Shown one piece after another: positions 8,600-16,248 of a stretch of 64,000 nt of DNA (position 1 is the first letter of the stretch; the number at the start of each line of letters is the position of its first letter). The stretch is from Streptomyces albipurpureus (GTDB lineage: Bacteria > Actinomycetota > Actinomycetes > Streptomycetales > Streptomycetaceae): NCBI RefSeq assembly GCF_023701525.1, contig NZ_JAMQAW010000025.1, forward strand, positions 294,319-358,318. The letters run 5' to 3'. The notes below the pieces were generated by a model. The model was not told the origin of the DNA, ran no database searches, and was given only the letters and a program-made list of their open reading frames with translations. A program made the translations under genes and the position numbers.

Positions 8600-11124
8600 A
8601 CCGGGGCCTCGTTGGACCGCTGCTGGGTGGGGATGGCCGGTGGCAGCCGTTCCAGCAGTCCCTGGCGTTCGAGGGCGAAGCGCGGGTCGGCCTGATAGTC
8701 GGAGTGGCCTCGGATCGGCTCGGGCAGGGGATGGCTTCGGGAGCGTCCGTAGACCACCGGGTCATGGAGCGGGGCGCCGTCGACCGGGCGGTGTCCGGCC
8801 TCCGCCGGCACCAGCACCGGACCTCCTATGGGATCGGTGGGCCGCCAGAGATTGCGCCAGCTGTCCACCTCGTCGCTCAGTGACGTGAGGGCGCCGGGGC
8901 CGAAGTAGGCCGGGAACCAGCGTCCGTAGAGCCGCTCCAGCGGTGAACCGTAGGTGAGCAGCGCGACTTGGCCACGTGTCTTGGCGGGGAGCTGCCAGAC
9001 GGCGGCAGCGGCCAGCACACTGCCCTGGGAGTGCCCGGAGATCACCAGCCGGCCGCCCGTCCGTTCGGTCCAGGTGCACATGCGCCAGGTGAGGTCCGGA
9101 ACCGCCCTTTCCGCGTAGCAGGGCGGGGCGAAGGGGTGGGCGGCGCGGGGCCAGAAGGTGCCGACGTCCCACAGGGTTCCGATGGTCCGCCGGGCGGCGG
9201 CATCGCGGTAGGCGCGTCGGCCCCAGGTCACCAGCAGTATGAAACCGACGCCGACCAGCCAGGAGCCCAGTGCCTGCGCGGTGGTGGCCATGGTGTCGGC
9301 CAGTCCGTCGTTCGCGAAGACCTGCCCGGGTACCTCCCCGGTCGCCCAGGCCCCCATGACCGCCCCCGCCCCGAGGAGGAGCGTGGCACCGGCGACGATC
9401 CCCACCGTCCAGGGTGCCGCGTCGGTGACGGCGGCGCGGGCCCGGGCGCTCGCGATCCGCCGGGTGCGGACCTGATCTGGCCGCCACACCCCGTCCGGCC
9501 GCGTTCGTTCCCTCGCCGCGTACTCCGCTTCGATCGGGTCGGCGAGGCGGCGGGCCGTCAGCCAGGTGCGTACGGCGAGGACCACCGCGGGGCCGATCAG
9601 CAGGAGCAGCAGCACCGGGATGACGGAGGCCTGCCAACTGAGCAGTACGGGAGGGCCGGGGATGTGCCCGTCGCCATCCATGCCGGGGGTCCCCGGTCCA
9701 TCGAGCCAGTCGGCGACCCGCTGGGCGATGCCTCCGGTCATCACTCCACCGAGGCCGCAGCCGAGCATCGCGACGGCGGGTCCGGCAAGGCCCCGCAACG
9801 CGGCCCGGGGCTGGCGGGCCCGTCGTTGCAACGCCAGGGCGACCACGCCCAGGGAGACGATCAGCACCCCCTGGGCAAGGGCGATGACTCGGAAGGTGAC
9901 ATCGCCGGGGAGGGTGCCATGGGAAACCCAGCCAGGCCGGGACCAGCAGGCGTAGAGCAGGGAGAGCGCCAGAACGCCGAGGGCGGCGCCGGGCAGTTGA
10001 CGGACGGCGGCACGGTCGAACCTCGCGTCGAATCGACGTTCACTGCGGCCCCGGCGGAAGACGACGGCGAGGACGATCAGCAGTCCGAGGACGAGCAGGA
10101 TCTCCAGCGCCCAACCCCAGATCTGCAGAAGGACGCTGTCTGCGGCCCGATCCCGGCGGGCAGCGGCCCCGGCGACGGCGGCGGCGACGGTGAGGAATCC
10201 GGCAGCGGTGTGGGCGGCGCGCAGCCGGGCGACCAGCCTGCGGCCGTACCAGAACCCGGGGCGCCCCAGCGCGGGCCGTACGGGGAGGCGGCCTCCGAAC
10301 TCCTGCGCGCACTCCGCCTCCTCGGCGCCCTCCGCGCCGTCGGCTGCGTCAGTGTCGTCGGCACCTTCGGCCGCTACGACCGCTGCGGGGGTGGCGGGGA
10401 TATCGCTTGTGTTCGCCGAGCCACCGATGGTCCGGGGAGTGCCATCGGGTGCCGGGCACCGGGGGCCCGCCTCGCCTTCCGCCACTTCGGCGCCCGTCGG
10501 GGGCCGCTGGGACTCATACGCGCTCCAGGTCCGGTTGGAGAGGTACCAGAGCAGCCCCACCAGGGCGGCGGGAACCAGGGAGGCGAGTGCCAACCGGCGG
10601 CCTGGCTGGGACCACCAGCCACCTTGCTCAACCGAGAGGAACCCGAGCCAGGAACGGTCGTTCGAGCAGTAGGCGACGCCGGCGCACTGCCAGGCGACCA
10701 GATCGAGCGCCACCTCGCACGCGGCGGCCGTCAACAGAACGGTGAGACTGAGCGCGACCAGTCGTACCAACACTCCATAGGCCCTGGTGGTCTTGGCGCT
10801 GCCGCTGACGCGCGGACGCATCCAGTGCGCCAGGTTGACGACCATAAAGGGGAGCAACAGCAGCCAGAGCGCCCGGGCGCTGTTGCCCGAGGTGAGGTTG
10901 GACCAGCAGTAAGCCTCCGGAATCGGCTGATCGGTGTCGCGCTGACGATCTGTTTCGGCCTTCTCATCGTCACGGCGCCGAAAGACGGCCGCCTTCTCGT
11001 CTCCGGAGATCCGGACCGTACGGGGATCGCAGAGCATCTCCTCCGGGGTGGCCCCACCAACTCCGTGGACCAGCAGTTCCAGCGCGGGGCCCTCGTTTCT
11101 CGGGGCCGGGGTTGCAGATGGCAC
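8569..11124 (-). CDS. Large polytopic membrane protein with split alpha/beta-hydrolase motifs
   Basis: An 851-residue protein. It begins with an oxyanion-hole-like LELLVHGVGGATPEEML at residues 12-28 and near the C-terminus has the nucleophile elbow GHSQGSVLAAAAV (Ser about 699), then LLTYGSPLERLYG. Between them lie about ten hydrophobic segments and an acidic Glu/Asp/Ala loop near residues 245-275. The hydrolase fold therefore seems to be interrupted by a membrane domain or closed across it, an arrangement found in uncharacterised Streptomyces lipase-like proteins. The substrate is unknown; a lipid or ester would suit a membrane hydrolase. The C-terminus overlaps the end of the convergent AAA+ gene. 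Confidence 0.75.
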   Translation of the reverse strand: MPSATPAPRNEGPALELLVHGVGGATPEEMLCDPRTVRISGDEKAAVFRRRDDEKAETDRQRDTDQPIPEAYCWSNLTSGNSARALWLLLLPFMVVNLAHWMRPRVSGSAKTTRAYGVLVRLVALSLTVLLTAAACEVALDLVAWQCAGVAYCSNDRSWLGFLSVEQGGWWSQPGRRLALASLVPAALVGLLWYLSNRTWSAYESQRPPTGAEVAEGEAGPRCPAPDGTPRTIGGSANTSDIPATPAAVVAAEGADDTDAADGAEGAEEAECAQEFGGRLPVRPALGRPGFWYGRRLVARLRAAHTAAGFLTVAAAVAGAAARRDRAADSVLLQIWGWALEILLVLGLLIVLAVVFRRGRSERRFDARFDRAAVRQLPGAALGVLALSLLYACWSRPGWVSHGTLPGDVTFRVIALAQGVLIVSLGVVALALQRRARQPRAALRGLAGPAVAMLGCGLGGVMTGGIAQRVADWLDGPGTPGMDGDGHIPGPPVLLSWQASVIPVLLLLLIGPAVVLAVRTWLTARRLADPIEAEYAARERTRPDGVWRPDQVRTRRIASARARAAVTDAAPWTVGIVAGATLLLGAGAVMGAWATGEVPGQVFANDGLADTMATTAQALGSWLVGVGFILLVTWGRRAYRDAAARRTIGTLWDVGTFWPRAAHPFAPPCYAERAVPDLTWRMCTWTERTGGRLVISGHSQGSVLAAAAVWQLPAKTRGQVALLTYGSPLERLYGRWFPAYFGPGALTSLSDEVDSWRNLWRPTDPIGGPVLVPAEAGHRPVDGAPLHDPVVYGRSRSHPLPEPIRGHSDYQADPRFALERQGLLERLPPAIPTQQRSNEAPVQGSSGRSSG

Positions 11125-11300
11125 CGGTTTGACTCGCTCTCTCGACGGGGACGGCTACCGCGCTACGGCGCGCGTCATTCCTCCCAAGAATCCCGGATAC
11201 CGGTGGCTTGTCGCACCGCCCTCACCGAATCTCCGCGACACCGCGCCCAACCCGCCGTGGGAGTATTGGGCCGCCTTGACATCAGGCGGCGCAGGACGAC

Positions 11301-12167
11301 ATGGAAGGACCGGCCACGGCAGTGACCGACAATCAGAACCTGCTCGCGGAGCAGCGGCGTGCTCTCATTCTCGACGAGGTGCGCAGGCGCGGTGGGGTGC
11401 GGGTGAACGAGCTCACCCGCAAGCTCAGCGTCTCCGATATGACGGTACGTCGTGATCTGGACGCGCTCGCGCGCCAGGGCGTCATCGAGAAGGTGCACGG
11501 CGGAGCGGTGCCGGTCGTCGAGGCCAGTACCCACGAGCCGGGGTTCGAGGCCAAGTCCGCGCTTGAGTTGAGCGCGAAGGAGGACATCGCCCGGTTCGCA
11601 GCGCCGCTGGCGGTGCCCGGTACGGCGATCGCCCTATCGGGTGGAACCACGACCTTCGCGCTGGCCCACCACCTCCTCGATGTGCCGGATCTGACGGTGG
11701 TCACCAATTCGGTTCGGGTCGCTGACGTCTTCCACACGGCCCAGCGGGCTGGAGCGAACGGAGCGGCCCGGCCGGGCGCCGCGACCGTCGTCCTCACGGG
11801 AGGGGTGCGGACCCCCTCGGACTCGCTGGTGGGTCCGGTGGCCGACCAGGCGATCCGCTCGCTCCACTTCGATGTGCTCTTCCTGGGGGTGCACGGGATC
11901 TCGGTGGAGGCTGGACTGTCGACGCCCAACCTCGCGGAGGCGGAGACCAACCGGCGTTTCGTACGGGCCGCGCGCAGAGTGGTGGTGGTCGCCGACCACA
12001 CCAAGTGGGGCACTGTGGGCCTGAGTTCGTTCGCACGGCTCGCCGAAGTGGACACTCTGGTGACCGATGCGGGGCTGTCCAAACAAGCCCAGGAGCAGAT
12101 CTCGGAGCATCTGCCGGGACTGGTGGTCGCGGGCGGCCCAGGTAGCGCGGACGCGCAGGGCGGCTGA
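11301..12167 (+). CDS. DeoR/GlpR-family transcriptional regulator
   Basis: A 288-residue regulator. The N-terminal winged helix-turn-helix reads RRALILDEVRRRG, VNELTRKLSVSDMTVRRD and LARQGVIEKVHGG, the classic DeoR signature ending in HGGA. The C-terminal sensor domain is the phosphosugar-binding DeoR-C fold, with ALSGGTTTFALAHHL, VVTNSVRVADV, VLTGGVRTPSDSLVGP and VVVADHTKWG. DeoR proteins usually repress sugar or nucleoside genes and respond to a sugar phosphate. The next gene starts 7 bases downstream and is probably co-transcribed. No sugar gene is adjacent, so the effector is unknown. Confidence 0.87.
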   Translation: MEGPATAVTDNQNLLAEQRRALILDEVRRRGGVRVNELTRKLSVSDMTVRRDLDALARQGVIEKVHGGAVPVVEASTHEPGFEAKSALELSAKEDIARFAAPLAVPGTAIALSGGTTTFALAHHLLDVPDLTVVTNSVRVADVFHTAQRAGANGAARPGAATVVLTGGVRTPSDSLVGPVADQAIRSLHFDVLFLGVHGISVEAGLSTPNLAEAETNRRFVRAARRVVVVADHTKWGTVGLSSFARLAEVDTLVTDAGLSKQAQEQISEHLPGLVVAGGPGSADAQGG

Positions 12168-12174
12168 GGTCACC

Positions 12175-12618
12175 GTGTCCGTGTTCCGACTGACACGAGC
12201 AGTCACCCTCCCCGTCGACGAGGTGTGGCAACGGGTGACCGATTGGCGATCCCACGCGGCGCAAGTGCCGCTGACACGGCTCTCCTCGGTGACGGACGGG
12301 CCAACCGGCGTGGGGACGGTCTTCACCGTGCGGTCAGCGTGGGGACCCATCGGGTTCGACGATCCGATGGAGGTCGTCCGCTGGGAGCCTCCGGGAGAGG
12401 GGCCGACGGGCGGCTACCGGCTGGAGAAGCGGGGCCGGATCGTCGGCGGTTGGGCGGAGGTCGAGGTACTTCGGCAGGGCTCGGGGTCGATCGTGGTGTG
12501 GACCGAGCAGTTGGACATTCGCCCCCTACCGGGGCTGTTCGACCGGCTGGTGGCGCGGGTGGGACGGGCGGTGTTCGGTCGCGCGCTCAACGGGTTGCTG
12601 GAACAGCCGTATGACTGA
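12175..12618 (+). CDS. SRPBCC-family protein
   Basis: A 147-residue START-like protein with GTG start at 12175. The sequence VFRLTRAVTLPVDEVWQRVTDW begins with the beta strand and helix typical of polyketide-cyclase/SRPBCC proteins. It continues with GVGTVFTVRSAWGPIGFDD, a central PTGGYRLEKRGRIVGG and the long C-terminal helix RLVARVGRAVFGRALNGLLEQ. The family forms a deep hydrophobic pocket for lipids or aromatic ligands. The gene follows the DeoR regulator by 7 bases, so a shared transcript is likely, but nothing in the pocket reveals the ligand. Confidence 0.75.
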   Translation: MSVFRLTRAVTLPVDEVWQRVTDWRSHAAQVPLTRLSSVTDGPTGVGTVFTVRSAWGPIGFDDPMEVVRWEPPGEGPTGGYRLEKRGRIVGGWAEVEVLRQGSGSIVVWTEQLDIRPLPGLFDRLVARVGRAVFGRALNGLLEQPYD

Positions 12619-12714
12619 AGGCGCCGTGCAACCCCGGGCGCGGGGCGGAGCAGCAAGCTCCGGCTCGGGGCCCACTTCACCGGGACGATCCCTGCTCGCC
12701 CCACGCGTAGGCGC

Positions 12715-12810
12715 TGGGCGTACCGCGTCGATGCCAACCGTGCAGCGGGCCTGACCGCCCGCACCGAGGAGTGGCCGTACTCCTCGGTGGAGTCAGGCGG
12801 TCTGTCGACG
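12715..12810 (+). pseudogene. Possible remnant of a REP-type tyrosine transposase
   Basis: In the 342-base gap between the SRPBCC gene and the convergent cysteine-synthase-like gene, the plus-strand frame at 12721 reads YRVDANRAAGLTARTEEW followed by PYSSVES. This resembles the end of the catalytic domain of REP-associated Y1 transposases, whose consensus is N-x-RAGLV-x-EDWPWSS. No start, no catalytic HUH motif and no Tyr helix can be found nearby, so it would be a small relic. The rest of the gap shows nothing recognisable. Confidence 0.3.
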
Positions 12811-12960
12811 ATCACACCGGAGGACTCCGCCTCGGTACGGGCCCGGCCCCGGGCGGTCGCCCGGCGCCGCGGAAGCTCGACCCATCGGACACAGCGACCG
12901 GGCCACGGGTCCAACCGGGCGGTGAGGCACGGCTGGACGGCCACTCGGCGCCCTCCCCTG

Positions 12961-14094
12961 TCAGTGCGGCCAGCTGCCGGTCGTCAGAAACACCTCGATC
13001 TCCCGCGCATAGGGCGTGATGTCCAGCCCCTGGTCCCGCAGCCAGTCATCCGAGTAGTACTTGTCGAGGTACCGGTCACCGGGGTCGCAGAGCAGGGTCA
13101 CCACACTTCCCCGCTGTCCGGTGGCCACCATCTCCGAAACGATCTTCCAAGCGCTCCAGAGCCCGGTCCCGGTGGAACCACCGGCCTTGCGCCCGATGGC
13201 CGCGTCCAGTGCGCGTACGGCCGCGACGCTGGCCGCATCGGGGACCTTCATCATCCGGTCGATGGCACCGGGGACAAAGCTCGGCTCCATCCGGGGCCGG
13301 CCGATGCCCTCGATCCGAGAACTGGACGCACTGGTGGCTCGCGGGTCACCCAGCGTCCAGCCCTCGTAGAAGCATGAGTTCTCCGGGTCCGGCACGCAGA
13401 CCCGGGTGTCGTACTGCATGTAGTGCACATACCGGGCGATGGTCGCCGACGTACCACCGGTGCCGGCGGTAGCGACGATCCATGCGGGTTCTGGGTAGCG
13501 CTCCAGTTCCAGCTGTTGGTAAATCGATTCAGCAATGTTGTTGTTACCGCGCCAGTCGGTGGCTCGTTCCGCATAGGTGAACTGGTCCATGTAGTGGCCG
13601 CCGGTCCGCTCAGCGAGCGCTGCGGACTCTTCGTACATCTTCCGGGAGTCATCGACGAAGTGGCACTGTCCGCCGTGGAATTCGATCAGCCGGATCTTCT
13701 CCGGGCTGGTCGTACGGGGCATCACGGCGACGAAGGGAACGCCGACCAGCTTGGCGAAGTACGCCTCCGAGACGGCCGTGGAACCGCTGCTCGCCTCGAT
13801 GACGGGCTTTCCGGGCCTGATCCAGCCGTTGCAGAGACCGTAGAGAAAGAGCGAACGCGCCAGTCGGTGCTTGAGGCTGCCGGTCGGATGGGTGGATTCA
13901 TCCTTGAGGTAGAGGTCGATACCCCACTCCTCGGGCAGGGGGAACTTCAGCAGATGGGTATCGGCGGAGCGGTTGGAGTCAGCCTGGACCTTTCGAACGG
14001 CCTCTTTGAGCCAGGCTCGGTAATCGGGATCGCTACGGTCCGTATCACCCGTCGCCATCGCCCCGCCCGTCACGCGCTTGTCATTGATGCTCAT
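12961..14094 (-). CDS. Cds1-like PLP-dependent cysteine synthase-family enzyme
   Basis: A 377-residue fold-type II PLP enzyme. The PLP lysine is in ESTHPTGSLKHRLARSL, the substrate loop is EASSGSTAVSEAYFAKL and the phosphate-binding loop is ATAGTGGTSATIARY. The long C-terminal extension (FYEGWTLGD, RIEGIGRPRMEPSF) marks the group of mycobacterial Cds1, described as an L-cysteine desulfhydrase releasing sulfide, rather than CysK or CysM. ATG 14094 (MSINDKRVTGG) is chosen; longer upstream starts would add an arginine-rich leader overlapping the divergent promoter region, and a start at 14058 is also possible. It diverges from a small hypothetical gene about 190 bases away. Confidence 0.83.
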   Translation of the reverse strand: MSINDKRVTGGAMATGDTDRSDPDYRAWLKEAVRKVQADSNRSADTHLLKFPLPEEWGIDLYLKDESTHPTGSLKHRLARSLFLYGLCNGWIRPGKPVIEASSGSTAVSEAYFAKLVGVPFVAVMPRTTSPEKIRLIEFHGGQCHFVDDSRKMYEESAALAERTGGHYMDQFTYAERATDWRGNNNIAESIYQQLELERYPEPAWIVATAGTGGTSATIARYVHYMQYDTRVCVPDPENSCFYEGWTLGDPRATSASSSRIEGIGRPRMEPSFVPGAIDRMMKVPDAASVAAVRALDAAIGRKAGGSTGTGLWSAWKIVSEMVATGQRGSVVTLLCDPGDRYLDKYYSDDWLRDQGLDITPYAREIEVFLTTGSWPH

Positions 14095-14285
14095 ATGCGC
14101 CATCCCTAGCCATACCTGGATCGCTTGCCCCTCCCTGCCACAGTAAGCCCCCCACCTGCACAAACGTTTGCTTTGGGCAGCCATAGGAGACTCTTGTGGG
14201 TGGGCTGGCCCTTCATGTACTGGTGTGAGCGGCCGGAGTTGGGCAGACTGCCAGCAGATAGTGCGACGAAGGGGGCTGAGGGCCG

Positions 14286-14612
14286 ATGGGGATGACTGAG
14301 CTCGAATTTCGGGCCACGGGCGTACGGATCGAGCGTTGGCCACGCTCGCTCACCAAGGCCGGGCAGGTGCTGATCAGGAATGGCCGTTTGGAGCTGCTGA
14401 CCAGCTACGGCCGGGTGATCGACAGTGCCCCCGTACGGGCGGTCAGGGCGGGGAAGGCCTGGTTCACCGACGAGGCGAGCACCGCGCTGACGGTCAACGG
14501 CAAGCGCTATCGGCTGACCATGGGCCAGCGTGGCCACCATCAGTCGGAGGCCGAGGCGCTGAACGGGCAGTTCCTGAAGGCGGTACACGGGGCAGGCATC
14601 GCCGACGACTGA
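14286..14612 (+). CDS. Conserved small hypothetical protein
   Basis: A 108-residue soluble protein with alternating beta-strand character: TELEFRATGVRIERW, LIRNGRLELLTSYG, SAPVRAVRAGKAWF, ALTVNGKRYRLTMG. A short C-terminal helix ends in GAGIADD. It looks like an all-beta domain with no cysteine, signal peptide or membrane segment. Codon use is typical of the surrounding genes, so it is very likely translated. I do not recognise a characterised family. Confidence 0.65.
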   Translation: MGMTELEFRATGVRIERWPRSLTKAGQVLIRNGRLELLTSYGRVIDSAPVRAVRAGKAWFTDEASTALTVNGKRYRLTMGQRGHHQSEAEALNGQFLKAVHGAGIADD

Positions 14613-14874
14613 CCTGGCTCAGGTTTCCCTTGTCCCACGGCGAGGGCGGGAGAGGTCGAGACCTGGATTTCGGCTGCTCCGAGCATGGCTCAGAGCGTTC
14701 CGGACGTACCTCTGAGTTGCGGGACGGCCAGGGCTGGTTAACGCTGGTCACACATAACTCAGGGTGCATCGGCGATGACGCTGAGATGAGGTCGCCGCCG
14801 ACCAAGGATCAGCAGGCATCAACTGCTGGATCGGACTTTCGTCTTCTTCCGACTCATTTCGGGGAGTCGCAGCC

Positions 14875-15396
14875 GTGATCAGCGAGCCAAGCAGGCACTG
14901 CACGGTGGAGCTCCAAGCCCTACCGTCGCGGATAGGCCAGGTCCGCAGAATCGTTTCGGCGCAGTTGCGCTACTGGCATCTCGATCCACTGGTCGACGAG
15001 GCGGCGCTCGGCGTCACGGAACTGTTGGCCAACGTCCATCAGCATGCGGAACCGGACAAGACGTGTGTGGTCGATATCGAGTGGCTACTCGACCGGCTGA
15101 CCGTCTCGGTCCATGACCGTGATCCACGTCTTCCGCTCCTACGAAAAGTCCAGGACCCCGATCCTTTCGCCACTTCGGGGCGGGGCCTTGAACTGATCGC
15201 GGCGGTGAGTGAGGAGTGGGGCATCCTCCCCCGGGGCGACCTGGGCAAGAGTGTGTGGTTCACGCTCGCCCTGCCATCAGTGACCGCTCCGGCGGTGGAG
15301 TTCTCCGCGTATCCCCAGGCGCACCAGGGCGAGTTGGCCGAATCACCTGAGCGGACGCACCAACACTCCGAGGCCCGATCCGCGCTCGCCAGTTGA
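14875..15396 (+). CDS. Anti-sigma-factor-type HATPase (RsbW/SpoIIAB-like)
   Basis: A 173-residue protein with a GHKL ATPase domain. The N-box helix is DEAALGVTELLANVHQHAE, the G1 region is VSVHDRDPRLP, and the G2 region TSGRGLELIAAVSEEWG lies before SVWFTLALP. This is the Streptomyces family of RsbW-like regulators that bind ATP and sequester sigma factors or anti-anti-sigma proteins. There is no sensor or transmitter module, so it works as a partner protein. No sigma factor or antagonist is adjacent. A strong hairpin follows the stop codon. Confidence 0.83.
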   Translation: MISEPSRHCTVELQALPSRIGQVRRIVSAQLRYWHLDPLVDEAALGVTELLANVHQHAEPDKTCVVDIEWLLDRLTVSVHDRDPRLPLLRKVQDPDPFATSGRGLELIAAVSEEWGILPRGDLGKSVWFTLALPSVTAPAVEFSAYPQAHQGELAESPERTHQHSEARSALAS

Positions 15397-15408
15397 TCGA
15401 GCGACATC

Positions 15409-15472
15409 GGGCGGTGCGCGACCCGCCTCACCCCTGGGGCGCAAGCCCCAACGGGTCGCGATGCGACCGCCC
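15409..15472 (+). terminator. Strong hairpin after the anti-sigma ATPase gene
   Basis: The left arm starting at 15409 (GGGCGGTGCGCGACCCG) pairs with the right arm at 15452-15472 with a small internal loop. An inner GGGGC/GCCCC hairpin lies between them. It begins 12 bases after the stop codon at 15396. There is no T tract, as is usual for high-GC terminators. From here to 15719 I see no gene. Confidence 0.6.
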
Positions 15473-15719
15473 CGCGCGTCAACACACTCGAACCGCGGGG
15501 GCCCCAGCCGCGGTCGCGACGGCCATGACCCTCAGTACCGACGCCGCCCCGCCTGACTCCGAGGTCACGGGGCTTTGTGCCACTGAAGGGCCACCCGGCC
15601 ACCGTCGGTCTTCCGCCGGAGCGACCGGGCGGGGCGGTGCACGGCCTTGCGGCGCAGGGCCCTGTGCGACGGCGATCGGCCCGGCTGGGGCGGTGCGCCT
15701 CCCTGCGGTACGCCGATCG

Positions 15720-16046
15720 TCAGGCGTCGCCGTCCCGGATGGGTCGGCCGAACTGCTCGTCGAGAACGGACAGGCGACGCCAGTACTCATCCTCATCGAT
15801 CTCACCCCTGGCGAACCGGTGGCCGAGGACGGCGATCGGCGAGTTCTCACCCCGCGCCTCCCGTCTCGGCTGGCCACCGCGGCTCTGCCAGGGCCCCCGC
15901 CCGCCGACACCGGGATGGCGACCTGCCGTGCGCCAGACTCCCGTGCGCCGCAGGACGGTGAGGAGACCGATGATGACGGCCGCCCATATCAGTGGCATCA
16001 GCAGGATCCAGGGCCCGGGGCCCGGTCCGTAGGCCAGCGTGTTCAT
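15720..16046 (-). CDS. SHOCT-domain small membrane protein
   Basis: A 108-residue protein. A single membrane segment (about residues 12-34, WILLMPLIWAAVIIGLLTVL) is followed by a Gly/Arg-rich linker and a C-terminal SHOCT motif: VLGHRFARGEIDEDEYWRRL. SHOCT domains are short C-terminal helical hairpins used for oligomerisation in actinobacterial membrane proteins. The protein is probably a small membrane adaptor. Its upstream region (16047-16248) separates it from the end of the STAND ATPase gene on the same strand and holds no other gene that I can see. Confidence 0.75.
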   Translation of the reverse strand: MNTLAYGPGPGPWILLMPLIWAAVIIGLLTVLRRTGVWRTAGRHPGVGGRGPWQSRGGQPRREARGENSPIAVLGHRFARGEIDEDEYWRRLSVLDEQFGRPIRDGDA

Positions 16047-16248
16047 CGTGGTTCAACTCCTCGGTGGTGTTCTCTCTCCATCACCTTCGAGGTTGCCGCC
16101 AGCCACGGCCGAAGTCGTCATACGGCTAGCGGCAGTGGGCATACCCCCCAGGGAGTACGGGGGCGCTATGGCCCTCGGTACCCCTGCGACAGGCACTGTT
16201 GGTGATCGCGTGTCATCTACGGCGGCGGTATCGGCCTGACTGATTCCC

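Noticed and set aside
8968..11325. A 785-codon plus-strand open frame opposite the membrane hydrolase gene
   Set aside because: Low-complexity Gly/Pro/Arg/Gln translation typical of antisense frames in GC-rich DNA; the minus strand encodes membrane helices and hydrolase motifs.
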